Shown: positions 18,633 to 27,479, numbered from the stretch's first letter. The stretch is DNA of 64,000 nucleotides from Dehalococcoidia bacterium (GCA_022827945.1 JAJEIT010000062.1:1-64000), one strand, 5' to 3'. Numbers and translations are program-made. Notes: generated by a model from the sequence alone, not told the origin.

Positions 18633-18703
18633 GGAGAGCGCCGCGCTGGCGCGTGGCTGAGTGGAGCGCTTCGCTGAGGAGAGCGCTCGCTGCGCTCGCT
18701 GAG
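18633..18703 (+). repeat. Stop-codon-proximal hairpin array A, 3 units
   Basis: Directly after the TGA at 18630-18632 come three units of the form (G)GAGAGCG or TGGAGCG, a variable stem-loop, and CTGAG. CTGAG ends the units at 18657-18661, 18674-18678 and 18699-18703. The first stem pairs GCCGCGC with GCGTGGC around a TGGC loop. The order GAGAGCG-unit, TGGAGCG-unit, GAGAGCG-unit is the same as in arrays B and C. It lies between convergent genes, so it may act as a terminator or 3'-end stabiliser. Confidence 0.8.
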
Positions 18704-18712
18704 TGGGCGCCG

Positions 18713-19192
18713 TCAGGCCCGGTGTGCTTCGGTCGTGAATGCAGCGGTGCCGTCGAGCGTGTTGTAGCGCACAACCCGGCGCCCCGATTCCACCGGCCCG
18801 CCCTCGTCGTCCAGTTCCACGCTCAGCCAGTCCTCTGCTGGCACACCGCGGGCGGGCGGCTCCGAGGCCCGGATCAGGTGGATGTGGAGGAAGGGTGTCT
18901 CCTGGTACGCGCCGAAGTTCACGACGATCAGGACGGAGGCCCAGCCGGCCGAGGTCGCCCACTCCTGGATGTCCTCCTGGAGCCGCCGCGCTTCCGGATG
19001 TGGCAGGTCGAGCACGCCGGGCGCATACGTCGTCGGGACGAGCAGGTAGTGCCGTTCCCGCGGACGGAGCGGATGCCTGAACACGACCGAGTGTCCCAGC
19101 GTTCGAGCCGGGGTGAAGGGGAGGCGCGCCATGCGCACCACAAGCCAGTGGTAGAACCGCACCGGAAGCAGGTTCCCGAGAAGGCGTGTCAC
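18713..19192 (-). CDS. HIT-like protein
   Basis: The 159-residue protein has the core of a histidine-triad fold: GHSVVFRHPLRPRERHYLLVP (start strands), then ASVLIVVNFGAYQETPFLHIHLI. The triad is incomplete: HIHLI fits the first two histidines of HxHxH, while the third position is Ile. GTG start at 19192. The nearest families are HIT nucleotide hydrolases/transferases, but catalytic competence is uncertain. It is convergent with the upstream LLM gene across array A. Confidence 0.65.
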   Translation of the reverse strand: MTRLLGNLLPVRFYHWLVVRMARLPFTPARTLGHSVVFRHPLRPRERHYLLVPTTYAPGVLDLPHPEARRLQEDIQEWATSAGWASVLIVVNFGAYQETPFLHIHLIRASEPPARGVPAEDWLSVELDDEGGPVESGRRVVRYNTLDGTAAFTTEAHRA

Positions 19193-19262
19193 CGCTAACC
19201 CTTTCCGGCTTCCGATGTCGTGATCATGGTCTCCCGGTCCGGCCCCATCGCACCTGCGATGG

Positions 19263-19268
19263 TAGGAT
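19263..19268 (+). promoter_or_regulatory. -10 box TAGGAT before HD-domain gene
   Basis: TAGGAT lies 22 bases before the ATG at 19291 with GGAGGGG between. Confidence 0.4.
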
Positions 19269-19290
19269 TGCCCCGCCGCCGGAGGGGCCT

Positions 19291-19848
19291 ATGCAGCGCG
19301 ATCGCGCCTGGGAGATTCTCGCCGAGTTCGCGCAGGAAGAGCGCACCCGCAGGCACGGCATCGCCGTCGAGGCGGTCATGCAGGCCTACGCCCGCAAGCT
19401 CGGCCAGGACGAAGAGAAGTGGGGCATCGTCGGCCTCCTTCACGACTTCGACTGGGAGATTCACCCTACCGAGGAGCTCCACCCCAAGGAGGGCTCGAAG
19501 CTCCTTGAGGCGCGCGGCGTTCCCGAGGACATCCGCTACTCGATCCTCTGTCATGCGCCCTTCCTCGGCCTCGACTACACCCAGGATATGGACCGCGCTA
19601 TCTACGCCGCCGACGAGATGGCCGGCTTCGTCATCGCTTGCACGCTTGTCCGCCCCGATAAGTCGCTCTCCACGCTCAAGGACTCCTCGGTCAAGAAGAA
19701 GATGAAGGACAAGGCCTTCGCGCGCAGCGTCAGCCGCGACGACCTGCGCAACGGCGCCGCCGACTTCGGCGTCGAGCTCGACGAGCACATCCTCTTCGTC
19801 GCGGACGCGCTCAGGCCCGTGGCCGAGCAGCTGGGCGTGAACCCATGA
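19291..19848 (+). CDS. HD-domain hydrolase
   Basis: The 185-residue protein has the HD superfamily metal motif: H22 (RTRRHGIAVE), H51-D52 (VGLLHDFDWE) and a distal Asp in RAIYAADEMAG. Such small single-domain HD proteins are usually phosphohydrolases acting on nucleotides or related phosphates; the substrate is unknown. The ATG at 19291 follows GGAGGGG. The stop overlaps the GlpX ATG (ATGA), so it is co-translated with a gluconeogenic enzyme. Confidence 0.85.
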   Translation: MQRDRAWEILAEFAQEERTRRHGIAVEAVMQAYARKLGQDEEKWGIVGLLHDFDWEIHPTEELHPKEGSKLLEARGVPEDIRYSILCHAPFLGLDYTQDMDRAIYAADEMAGFVIACTLVRPDKSLSTLKDSSVKKKMKDKAFARSVSRDDLRNGAADFGVELDEHILFVADALRPVAEQLGVNP

Positions 19849-20825
19849 ACGACGTCCCTCCCGACCGCAATATCTCGATGGAGCTCGCCCGTGCCACCGA
19901 GGCCGCCGCCCTCGGCGCCGTTCCCTGGACCGGCCGCGGCGACAAGAACGGCGCCGACGGCGGCGCCGTCGACGCCATGCGCACCATGCTCAACAGCATC
20001 GACATCGATGGCGTCGTGGTCATCGGCGAAGGCGAGAAGGACGAGGCGCCGATGCTGTTCAACGGCGAGCAGGTCGGCACCGGCAGCGGCCCCCAGGTCG
20101 ACATCGCCGTCGACCCCATCGACGGCACCACCCTCCTCTCCCTGGGCCGCGCCAACGCCGTCAGCGTCATCGCCGCCTCCCCCCGCGGCTCCATGTACAA
20201 CCCCCACGACATCTTCTACATGGAGAAGATCGTGGTCGGTCCCGAGGCGAAGGGGAAAATCGACCTCGCCGCCCCCGTCAGCTGGAACCTTGAACAGGTG
20301 GCGAAGGCCCGCGGCATTCCCCTCACCGAGGTCACCGTCACCCTCCTCGACCGGCCCCGCAACGACGACATCGTCTCCGATATCCGCGCCGCCGGGGCCC
20401 GCATCATCTCCATCACCGACGGCGACGTCGCCGGCGCGGTCATGGCCGGCATGGACGGCACCGGCGTCGACATGCTCCTCGGCATCGGCGGCTCCCCCGA
20501 GGGCGTCTCCGCCGCCTGCGCCATCAAGGCGCTCGATGGCGACATGCAGTGCCGCCTCTGGCCCCGCCACGACGACGACCGCGCCCTTGCCGCGGAACGT
20601 GGCCTCGACCTGACCCAGGTCCTGTCCCTCGACGACCTCGTCAGCGGCGATGACTGCTTCTTCGCCCTCACCGGCATCACCACCGGCTACCTGCTGCGCG
20701 GCGTCGAGGTCACGCGTTCGGGCGCCCGCACGCACTCTCTCGTGATGCGCAGCCGCTCCCGCACCATCCGCACCATCGAAGCGGAGCACCACACCCACAA
20801 GGTCGAGCAGTTCCTCGCCATCTAG
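19845..20825 (+). CDS. glpX: Class II fructose-1,6-bisphosphatase
   Basis: The 326-residue protein matches GlpX: MELARATEAAALGAVPWTGRGDKNGAD (in part at the N-terminus), the metal site GEGEKDEAP, the VDPIDGTTLLS motif, and GGSPEGVSAACAIKALDG. It removes the 1-phosphate from fructose-1,6-bisphosphate in gluconeogenesis; some homologues also act on sedoheptulose bisphosphate. The length is normal. It is translationally coupled to the HD-domain gene. Confidence 0.96.
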   Translation: MNDVPPDRNISMELARATEAAALGAVPWTGRGDKNGADGGAVDAMRTMLNSIDIDGVVVIGEGEKDEAPMLFNGEQVGTGSGPQVDIAVDPIDGTTLLSLGRANAVSVIAASPRGSMYNPHDIFYMEKIVVGPEAKGKIDLAAPVSWNLEQVAKARGIPLTEVTVTLLDRPRNDDIVSDIRAAGARIISITDGDVAGAVMAGMDGTGVDMLLGIGGSPEGVSAACAIKALDGDMQCRLWPRHDDDRALAAERGLDLTQVLSLDDLVSGDDCFFALTGITTGYLLRGVEVTRSGARTHSLVMRSRSRTIRTIEAEHHTHKVEQFLAI

Positions 20826-20848
20826 GAACGCCGCCGGGAGGATCACCC

Positions 20849-21238
20849 ATGACCACCGAAGCCGAACTCGCCGCCTGGGTCCGCGAATACAGCGACCACT
20901 TCGGGTTCTCGTACCACGCGAAGGACCCGACCATGATGCGGCCCTACTGCCACGTCCCCGCCCTCGGCATCGGCGGAGGCCAGGTGAACCTCATCTCCAC
21001 CGTCGAGGAGTCGGACGCGCGCTGGGCCGCCGCCCACGCCGGCCTCCCCGACGACTACGACCACAGCGTCCTCCACACGGTCGACGTGACCTTCACCAGC
21101 CCGACCGCCGCCTACGTCACCGTGAACTGCGGGCGCTACAACAAGGCCGGCGAGGAGTACGTCAACTTCGACGCCTCGTACGTCGTCGCGCAGGTCGAGG
21201 AGGGCTGGCGCATCACGACCTGGATCGGCCACCGCTAG
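20849..21238 (+). CDS. SnoaL/NTF2-like protein
   Basis: The 129-residue protein has an NTF2-like fold: helices AELAAWVREYSDHFGFSYH, then strands HSVLHTVDVTFTSPTAAYV and C-terminal GEEYVNFDASYVVAQVEEGWRI (in part). It lacks an obvious catalytic signature. It follows glpX by 23 bases with GGGAGG upstream and is probably in the same operon. Function unassigned. Confidence 0.75.
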   Translation: MTTEAELAAWVREYSDHFGFSYHAKDPTMMRPYCHVPALGIGGGQVNLISTVEESDARWAAAHAGLPDDYDHSVLHTVDVTFTSPTAAYVTVNCGRYNKAGEEYVNFDASYVVAQVEEGWRITTWIGHR

Positions 21239-21245
21239 GGCGCGC

Positions 21246-21707
21246 CTACTCCGGCTTCGTGACTGAGAGGATCCGTTCGCGCCCGGACGACGGCAGCAGC
21301 TCCAGCCGCACCCCCAGGTCGCTGTTGACGTAGGTGACGCCCAGGATGCGCTCGCCCGCCTCGTCCACGCTCGCCATCTCAAGCTCCGCGCCTTCCGCCG
21401 TCAGCCGCTCGATCTCCGCATCGAGGTCGTCCACGAACGCGCCGAGGTGGTGCAGCCGCGAGCCCTCGCCCGCTTCCCACACCGTTCCCGGCACCGCCTC
21501 GATCAGCTCGATGTAGGGCGGTCCCTCGGCGGTGTAGGCGAACCGCGAGTTCATCACCTGCACGCCCGCTTTCGTGCGAACGCGGATGCTCGCCGACCCC
21601 GGAGGCCGCGGCCAGCTCGCCCCGAACCGCTTCGCGATCTCGTCCATGCCCTGCTCGATGTCGGGCACGATGATCCCCACGTGGAAGACGTCGTCGTAGT
21701 TGATCAC
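21246..21707 (-). CDS. VOC (glyoxalase/dioxygenase-fold) family protein
   Basis: The 153-residue protein has the paired beta-alpha-beta modules of the vicinal oxygen chelate fold: FHVGIIVPDIEQGMDEIAKRF (in part), and SRLHHLGAFVDDLDAEIERL with candidate metal ligands H in FHVG and H in HHLG, plus Glu near ELIEAVPG. GTG start two bases after the stop of the paralogous upstream gene. Typical roles are lyase, isomerase or dioxygenase chemistry; the substrate is unknown. Confidence 0.85.
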   Translation of the reverse strand: MINYDDVFHVGIIVPDIEQGMDEIAKRFGASWPRPPGSASIRVRTKAGVQVMNSRFAYTAEGPPYIELIEAVPGTVWEAGEGSRLHHLGAFVDDLDAEIERLTAEGAELEMASVDEAGERILGVTYVNSDLGVRLELLPSSGRERILSVTKPE

Positions 21708-21709
21708 GG

Positions 21710-22174
21710 CTAGGCGCCCTCGCCCCGCAGGTTCGCGAGCATCCCCTCGCGCAGGTGCCCCGGCAGCAGCTCCTGCCGGATGCCCAGCGGCCCGTTCATG
21801 TACGACACCGCCATCATCCCGCCCCCGACGTCGAGCGTCGCTTCCAGCTCCACGCCCTCCGCCATGAGCCGCGCCACCTCGTCGTCGAGGTCGTCTACGA
21901 ACGCGCCCAGGTGGTGGATGCGCGAGCCCTCACCCGCCTCCCACGGCGTTCCCGGCACCGCCCGGATCACCTCCAGGTAGGGAGGCCCCTCGGCCGAGTA
22001 CACGCCGATCACCTCGGCACGTGTCTCGCCCGTCGCCGTCTTCACCAGCACGTCCGCCCCCGAGGTGGGAGGCGGATCGGGGAACGTCACCCCGAACCGG
22101 TTGGCGATCTCCGTCAGGCCCGACGCGAGGTCCGGCACGATGATGCCCACGTGGAACAGGTCTTCGTACTTCAT
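21710..22174 (-). CDS. VOC family protein, tandem paralogue
   Basis: The 154-residue protein is clearly related to the gene downstream: LFHVGIIVPDLASGLTEIANRF (in part), YLEVIRAVPGTPWEAGEGSRIHHLGAFVDDLDDEV (in part). The ATG at 22174 is preferred to an upstream start at 22240. The two genes are separated by 2 bases and likely form an operon of duplicated VOC enzymes, possibly a heterodimer. Confidence 0.85.
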   Translation of the reverse strand: MKYEDLFHVGIIVPDLASGLTEIANRFGVTFPDPPPTSGADVLVKTATGETRAEVIGVYSAEGPPYLEVIRAVPGTPWEAGEGSRIHHLGAFVDDLDDEVARLMAEGVELEATLDVGGGMMAVSYMNGPLGIRQELLPGHLREGMLANLRGEGA

Positions 22175-22216
22175 GGGCCGCACCGTACGCCCCCGCTCGC
22201 CCGCCCCGCAAGCGTG

Positions 22217-22222
22217 TATCGT
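22217..22222 (+). promoter_or_regulatory. -10 box TATCGT before CoA-transferase gene
   Basis: TATCGT lies 16 bases before the ATG at 22239; no good Shine-Dalgarno is seen. Confidence 0.35.
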
Positions 22223-22238
22223 GCGCCCGGGGCAACGC

Positions 22239-24752
22239 ATGGCAGGACCGCTCGCCGGAGTCCGCGTCCTCGATCTCTCCCGCGAGGTCGCCGGCGCCTA
22301 CGCGACCAAGCTCCTCGCCGACTACGGCGCCGACGTGCTCAAGCTCGAAGCCCCCGGCGGCGGTCCCCTCCGTCGCTTCGGCCCCTTCCCCGGCGATGAA
22401 CCGCATCCCGAGCGCTCCGGCCTCTTCCTCCACCTGAACACGAACAAGCGCTCCCGCGTCCTCGATGCGACCGACCCCGCCAACGCCGGGCGCATCCGCG
22501 CCCTTGCCGCCGAGGCCGACATCGTCGTCGAAGACTTCGCGCCGGGCGACCCTGCCTCGTGGGGATGGGGCTGGGAGGCGCTCTCCGCCGGCCGTGACGA
22601 CCTCGTGCTCCTCTCGATCACGCCGTTCGGCCAGACCGGGCCCTACCGCCGCTACCGGGGCTCGGAGATCACCGCCCAGGGGTTTGGCGGTCCCATGCAC
22701 ATGACCGGCCACGCCAGCCTCGGTCCGCTCAAGCACGCCGGGCACTTCGCCGGGTACCACGCCGGCATCATCTCCGCCTTCGCCGCCATGCTCGTGCGCC
22801 TGCGCGTGGAGGCGGGTGGCCGGGGCGACTGGATCGATGTCTCCCTGGCCGAGTGCCAGGCCAGTTCCCGCGACCGCCGCAGCACGGCCCTCCTCGCCGC
22901 CTCCTACGCCGGCGTCGGCGGCGGGCGCGGAGCCACCGGACTGCGCGTGGCCGCCGGGGTGCGCCCCTGTGCCGATGGCTACGTGAACATCATGGGCGCG
23001 GGGCCGCGGCTCCATGCCCTCCTCCACCTCATCGACCGCGAGGACCTGCTCGAGCATCCCGATATCAACGCCCCCATGACCCTCATGCCGCCCGCCCTCG
23101 CCGAGGAGATCGAGAATGCCTACCGCGTCTGGCTCGCCGAACGCACGAAGCGCGAGATCATCCCCCTCGCCCAGGGGCACCACCTCCCCTGCGGCGCACT
23201 CCAGACCACGCAGGATCTGCTCGAGGACCCCCACTTCCTCGAACGCGGCGTCTGGGAGCCCATCGACCATCCCGAGGCCGGCCGCCTCCACTACCCGAGC
23301 CGCCCCTTCGTCATGTCGGCTACGCCTCGCCAGCCCGCGCGTCGCGCGCCCCTCCTCGGCGAGCACGACGGCGAGGAGCCCTTCGACCCCCGCCCTTCAC
23401 CTCCCGCCCCCGCCTCCCCTCCCCTCCCCTCCGGCCGCCTCCCCCTCGAAGGGATCCGTGTCGCCGAGGTCACGGTGGTGTGGGCCGGCACCCACGTCAG
23501 CCAGCTGCTTGCCGACTGGGGCGCCGAGGTCGTCCGCGTCGAGCCCGTCAACCGCATCCAGCCCGCGACCCGGGGCGCCGAGGGGTCGCTCACGAAGGAG
23601 CAGTCCCAGCGGGTCGCCGAGCAGGGCCAGCCCCTCAGCGCCTACCCCGACTTCGACCCCCGCGACGATCCCTGGAACCGCAGCCCCGGCTTCAATGTCG
23701 GCGCCCGCAACAAGCGCTCCATGACCTGCGACATCATGGCCCCCGAGGGCCGCGAGACCATCAACCGTCTCGTTTCGCGCTGCGATGTCTTCGTCGAGAA
23801 CAACGTGCCCGAGACGATGGCCCGCGCCGGCATCAGCTACGAGGCCTTCCGCGAGATCAACCCCGGCATCGTCATGCTGCGCATGCCCGCCTTCGGCCTG
23901 AGCGGCCCCTACCGCGACTACCGGGGCTTCGGCATGCACGCCGAGGCCACGGTCGGCCACACGCTCCTCCGTGGCTACCCGGACAGCGAGCCCGAGCTCA
24001 CGGGCGACGCGCTCGCCTCCGATGCCATCGCCGGCGCGCACGGCGCCCTTGCCGTCCTCATGGCCCTGCGCCACCGCCAGCGCACGGGGGAGGGCCAGCA
24101 GATCGAGATGGCCCTCGCCGAGTCGTTCCTTCCGATCCTCGGCCAGTTCCTCCTCGACTACGGCATGAACGGGCGCGTCGCCAGCGCCCTCGGCAACACC
24201 CATCCCTGGAACGCCCCCCACGACGCCTACCCCACCCGCGGCGACGACCAGTGGATCGCCATCGAGGTCGCCACCGACGGCGAGTTCGGCGCGCTCTGCC
24301 GCGTGCTCGGCGACGAGTCGCTCGCCGAGGATCCCCGCTTCGCCACCGCTCAGGCCCGCCGTGAACACCGGACGGCTCTCGACGATGCGGTCTCCGACCT
24401 CACCTGCAGGCGCGACAAGCACGAGCTGTTCCACGCCCTCCAGGCTCGCGACGTCTGCGCGGCCCCTCTGCTCGACGGCCTCGATGCGCAGGCCGACCCC
24501 CACCTCAACGCGCGCCGCTTCTTCGAGGAGGTCTACCAGCCGAACGTGGGGACGCACCGGTATCCCGGCCTGAACTTCAAGATCGCGGACACCCCCAACG
24601 CCATCCGCCTCCCCGCGCCCGCCCTCGGGGAGCACAACGACTGGGCCTATCTCGAGCTCCTCGGCTACACCCGCTCCGAGCTCGACGCCCTGATCGCGAG
24701 CGGCCAGGTGGGCACCCGTTACCCCCCGTCCCTTCTGCCTCAGCGAAGCTAG
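22239..24752 (+). CDS. Tandem (two-domain) CaiB/BaiF family III CoA-transferase
   Basis: The 837-residue protein holds two complete family III CoA-transferase domains (about 1-395 and 405-837) joined by a Pro-rich linker (PSPPAPASPPLPSGR). Each begins with the LEGIRV/LAGVRV strand and the AxxLADxGAEVVRVE-type motif. The second copy has SDAIAGAHGALAV, where the Asp is the expected acyl-carrying catalytic residue; in the first copy the matching position reads GHFAGYHAG, with no Asp. Normal enzymes are interlocked homodimers of about 400 residues. The fusion suggests a pseudo-heterodimer with one active half. The substrate acid is unknown. Confidence 0.92.
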   Translation: MAGPLAGVRVLDLSREVAGAYATKLLADYGADVLKLEAPGGGPLRRFGPFPGDEPHPERSGLFLHLNTNKRSRVLDATDPANAGRIRALAAEADIVVEDFAPGDPASWGWGWEALSAGRDDLVLLSITPFGQTGPYRRYRGSEITAQGFGGPMHMTGHASLGPLKHAGHFAGYHAGIISAFAAMLVRLRVEAGGRGDWIDVSLAECQASSRDRRSTALLAASYAGVGGGRGATGLRVAAGVRPCADGYVNIMGAGPRLHALLHLIDREDLLEHPDINAPMTLMPPALAEEIENAYRVWLAERTKREIIPLAQGHHLPCGALQTTQDLLEDPHFLERGVWEPIDHPEAGRLHYPSRPFVMSATPRQPARRAPLLGEHDGEEPFDPRPSPPAPASPPLPSGRLPLEGIRVAEVTVVWAGTHVSQLLADWGAEVVRVEPVNRIQPATRGAEGSLTKEQSQRVAEQGQPLSAYPDFDPRDDPWNRSPGFNVGARNKRSMTCDIMAPEGRETINRLVSRCDVFVENNVPETMARAGISYEAFREINPGIVMLRMPAFGLSGPYRDYRGFGMHAEATVGHTLLRGYPDSEPELTGDALASDAIAGAHGALAVLMALRHRQRTGEGQQIEMALAESFLPILGQFLLDYGMNGRVASALGNTHPWNAPHDAYPTRGDDQWIAIEVATDGEFGALCRVLGDESLAEDPRFATAQARREHRTALDDAVSDLTCRRDKHELFHALQARDVCAAPLLDGLDAQADPHLNARRFFEEVYQPNVGTHRYPGLNFKIADTPNAIRLPAPALGEHNDWAYLELLGYTRSELDALIASGQVGTRYPPSLLPQRS

Positions 24753-24792
24753 CGGCCGTCCCCTCTCGTTGGCCCGCGTGCCCGCCCCCGCC

Positions 24793-24798
24793 TAGAGT
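24793..24798 (+). promoter_or_regulatory. -10 box TAGAGT, near-leaderless promoter
   Basis: TAGAGT ends 8 bases before the ATG at 24807 of the YihY-like gene, leaving no room for a Shine-Dalgarno leader. Confidence 0.45.
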
Positions 24799-24806
24799 GG
24801 AAGTCG

Positions 24807-25790
24807 ATGCTGTCCCCCCGGCGCCTGTGGCTGTTGCTCAAGCACTCCCTCTTCGGGTTTCTCGACGACAACTGCCCGCAGATGGCCGCCGCCATCTCCT
24901 ACTACGTCCTCTTCTCCCTCTTTCCCCTCGTGATCTTCACCATCGGCGTCCTCGGACTCACGCTCCAGGACAGCGGCTTCGAGCGCAGGCTTATCGAGGA
25001 GCTCACCGGGCTCCTGCCCGTCGACGCCGATGGCGCGCAGGGCGTCGAAGACGCCGTCCAGGAGATCACGGGCGCCTCCAGCGGGGTCCTCGGCCTCCTC
25101 GGTCTGGCGGTGCTGGCCTGGACGGCCAGCGCCATGTTCGGGGTCATCCGCCGATCGCTCGACATCGCCTTCGACCTTTCCGGCCGGCGCCCCTTCGTCC
25201 GCCAGAAGCTCGTCGACTTCGGCATGATGGCCCTGCTGGGCATCATCTTCCTTGCCTCCCTCGGAGCCACGACGACCCTCCGCGTCGCCCGCGAGGGCAT
25301 CGACGACACCGCCGTGCTCGGGGACCTGGCGCAGTCGCTCGGATTCGGCTGGGCCATCGCGGCCTTCATCGTTCCCGCCGCTGTGTCGTTCGTCGCATTC
25401 GCACTCCTCTACTGGCTCATCCCCGCCCGGCACGTGCGCCTCGGCCATGTCTGGCCGGGGGCCCTCCTGGCGGCCGTGCTCTTCGAGACGGTCAAGCTGG
25501 CGTTCGGCATCTTCCTCGAGCACTTCGGCCGTTACGACCTCATCTTCGGCTCGCTCGGCGCCGTGGCCGCCTTCCTCTTCCTCGTCTTCCTCAGCGCCAA
25601 CACGCTCCTGCTCGGCGCGGAGCTTTCCGCCACCTACCCGCGCGTCTCCCGGGGCGAGTTCGACCGCCCGCCGGGCGTGCCCCGGCTCACCCCACGCGAA
25701 CTTGTCGTGCGCGCCCTCCGCGGCCTCGTCTTCCACCACGACGAGGAGCCGCGACGGGAGGAAACCGCACCCGACGAGACCCCTCCCTGA
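24807..25790 (+). CDS. YihY/virulence-factor BrkB family inner-membrane protein
   Basis: The 327-residue protein has the family start DNCPQMAAAISYYVLFSLFPLV and about six predicted membrane helices (around residues 27-48, 90-112, 132-152, 178-200, 210-232, 240-265). The family motif GALLAAVLFETVKLAFGIFL and SANTLLLGAELSA are present. The C-terminal tail is hydrophilic and charged. It was once misnamed RNase BN; the actual function of the family is unclear, possibly transport. Confidence 0.92.
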   Translation: MLSPRRLWLLLKHSLFGFLDDNCPQMAAAISYYVLFSLFPLVIFTIGVLGLTLQDSGFERRLIEELTGLLPVDADGAQGVEDAVQEITGASSGVLGLLGLAVLAWTASAMFGVIRRSLDIAFDLSGRRPFVRQKLVDFGMMALLGIIFLASLGATTTLRVAREGIDDTAVLGDLAQSLGFGWAIAAFIVPAAVSFVAFALLYWLIPARHVRLGHVWPGALLAAVLFETVKLAFGIFLEHFGRYDLIFGSLGAVAAFLFLVFLSANTLLLGAELSATYPRVSRGEFDRPPGVPRLTPRELVVRALRGLVFHHDEEPRREETAPDETPP

Positions 25791-25871
25791 GCCGCGCGCT
25801 TACCCCGCCTTGCCGCCCCCCTTCGCGTCAGGCGCGCGGCAGTGACACCATAGGGACCGGCGAGGTGACCG

Positions 25872-26516
25872 ATGACTGAAAGCGAGCCCCACGGCCCCAT
25901 GCGTCGGTACGGCGGCTATGCCGTGCTCGGGATCGTCGTGGCGGCGGTGGCCGTGCTGGTCGTCTGGCTCTTCGCCTTCGGTGGCGAAGACGGAGAGGCG
26001 CCAGCGCCTCTCGCACTCGACCGCCCCGAGTTGCTGGGAATCGCAGGCCTCGAGACCGGTGTCATCGACGACCACGCCCCCAAGGTCGGCGAGCTCGCCC
26101 CCGACTTCGCCCTCGCGAACGCACGCGACCCCGAGCGCGTCGTGCGCCTCTCCGACTTTCGCGGCACGCCGGTCGTGCTGAACTGGTACGCGAGCTGGTG
26201 CGGCCCCTGCCGCCGGGAGATCCCCGACTTCCAGAAGGCGTACGAAGCCCTCGACGGTGAGGTCGTCTTCCTCGGCGTGAACCTCCAGGAAGACGCGGAA
26301 CGGGCCGTCGGCCTCCTCGAAGTGTTCGTGGCGGACTACCCTGCCCTGCTCGACATCGACGGCGAGGTCGCCGTGCATTACCGCATTCCGGGAATGCCAA
26401 CCACCTTCTTCATCGATGCCGATGGCGTCGTCCGCGCCCGAGGCGCCGGCCTCATCGTGGAAGAGGTGCTTGTCGAGGAGCTCGCCAAGATTGGGGTCAG
26501 CTACACCCCTGAGTAG
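25872..26516 (+). CDS. TlpA/ResA-like membrane-anchored thiol-disulfide oxidoreductase
   Basis: The 214-residue protein has one N-terminal membrane anchor (about 17-37), then a periplasmic/extracytoplasmic thioredoxin fold. The active site is W109-C110-G-P-C113 (YASWCGPCR), with the cis-proline loop GMPTTFFIDADG. The region KVGELAPDFAL is typical of AhpC/TSA-redoxin members. It probably reduces disulfides outside the cytoplasm, for example in cytochrome c maturation, but no ccm genes are near. It converges with the LLM gene downstream. Confidence 0.9.
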   Translation: MTESEPHGPMRRYGGYAVLGIVVAAVAVLVVWLFAFGGEDGEAPAPLALDRPELLGIAGLETGVIDDHAPKVGELAPDFALANARDPERVVRLSDFRGTPVVLNWYASWCGPCRREIPDFQKAYEALDGEVVFLGVNLQEDAERAVGLLEVFVADYPALLDIDGEVAVHYRIPGMPTTFFIDADGVVRARGAGLIVEEVLVEELAKIGVSYTPE

Positions 26517-26519
26517 CTC

Positions 26520-27479
26520 CTACAGGTCCGCCACCTGCGGCGCGATCTCGGAGGCGAAGTACTCCGGTCCCTCGTCCGAGTCGAAGTCCATGTGCTGCAA
26601 GACCATCTCCTCCAGCCCCAGCTCGGCCAGCTTCCCCAGCTTCTCGACCACCTCGTCCGTCGTCCCGCTGAGGATGCCCTTCCCCTCCATCCGCTCGATC
26701 ATCACCCGCGGCGACGCCTCCGGGTCCAGGCTGAAGTGGGCCATCGTTTTCGAGGCGATGGCGTTGACCGTGCGCTCGTTCGGCCCCGCGATGGGGAACA
26801 CCATCATCGAACGCGCGATCGTCGCGGGGTCGCGGCCCACGGCCTCGCAGTGCCGCTCCAGCACCTCGACCTTGTGCGCGTACCCTTCCGGCTCCGTCAC
26901 CGTGACGCAGTTCCACTCGTCCGCGTGCTCGGCCGCGATCCGCAGCGTGCGCCGCTCCCCCGCCCCGCCGATGAGCAGTGGCGGCCGCCCCGTTTCCGGC
27001 TGCGATTTGTATCCCGCCTCTTCCAGCCGGTAGTACTGCCCCTCGAACGACGCGGGCTGCTCCGTCCACAGCGCCCGCATCAGCCGCACGGCCTCGTCGA
27101 GCCGGTCGAACCGCTCCTTCGTGGGCGGGAAGGGGATGCCGTAGGCGCGGTGCTCGGCCTCGTTCCAGCCCGCCCCCAGCCCCATCACGAAGCGCCCCCC
27201 GCTCAGCAGGTCGACCTGTGCCGCCATGCGCGCGTCGTTCACGGGCCGCCGGAACGTGATCGGCGTGACCAGCGCCCCGAACCGGTAGGAGTGCGGCTCG
27301 CGCGCGATCGCCGCGAACGACAGCCATGTCTCAAGGGACTGCAGCTGGCGGTTCCCCGTGAAGTAGTGGTCCGAACGGAACAGCGACGCGAACCCCAGCC
27401 GCTCCGTCAGGTTGGCGATGTGCAGCCACCGCTCCCACGTGAGGTCGTTCTGCCCCTCGATCATCAGTCCGATTCGCAT
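26520..27479 (-). CDS. LLM-class F420-dependent oxidoreductase
   Basis: The 319-residue protein shows the F420-LLM pattern: MRIGLMIEGQNDLTWERWL, ERLGFASLFRSDHYF, RFGALVTPITFRRP, and SGGRFVMGLGAGWNEAEHRAYGIPFP (in part), the last strongly typical of F420-dependent subfamilies. It is followed on the same strand (upstream) by a PPOX/F420 split-barrel gene 36 bases away, supporting an F420 role. The substrate is unknown. Confidence 0.92.
   Translation of the reverse strand: MRIGLMIEGQNDLTWERWLHIANLTERLGFASLFRSDHYFTGNRQLQSLETWLSFAAIAREPHSYRFGALVTPITFRRPVNDARMAAQVDLLSGGRFVMGLGAGWNEAEHRAYGIPFPPTKERFDRLDEAVRLMRALWTEQPASFEGQYYRLEEAGYKSQPETGRPPLLIGGAGERRTLRIAAEHADEWNCVTVTEPEGYAHKVEVLERHCEAVGRDPATIARSMMVFPIAGPNERTVNAIASKTMAHFSLDPEASPRVMIERMEGKGILSGTTDEVVEKLGKLAELGLEEMVLQHMDFDSDEGPEYFASEIAPQVADL

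Noticed and set aside
22853-24364. 503-codon plus-strand frame inside the CoA-transferase gene
   Set aside because: Arg/Pro-rich shadow frame; the in-frame CoA-transferase domains cover the whole region.
26520-27327. Alternative frame (276 codons) within the LLM gene
   Set aside because: No family motifs; the overlapping LLM frame has clear F420-LLM signatures.
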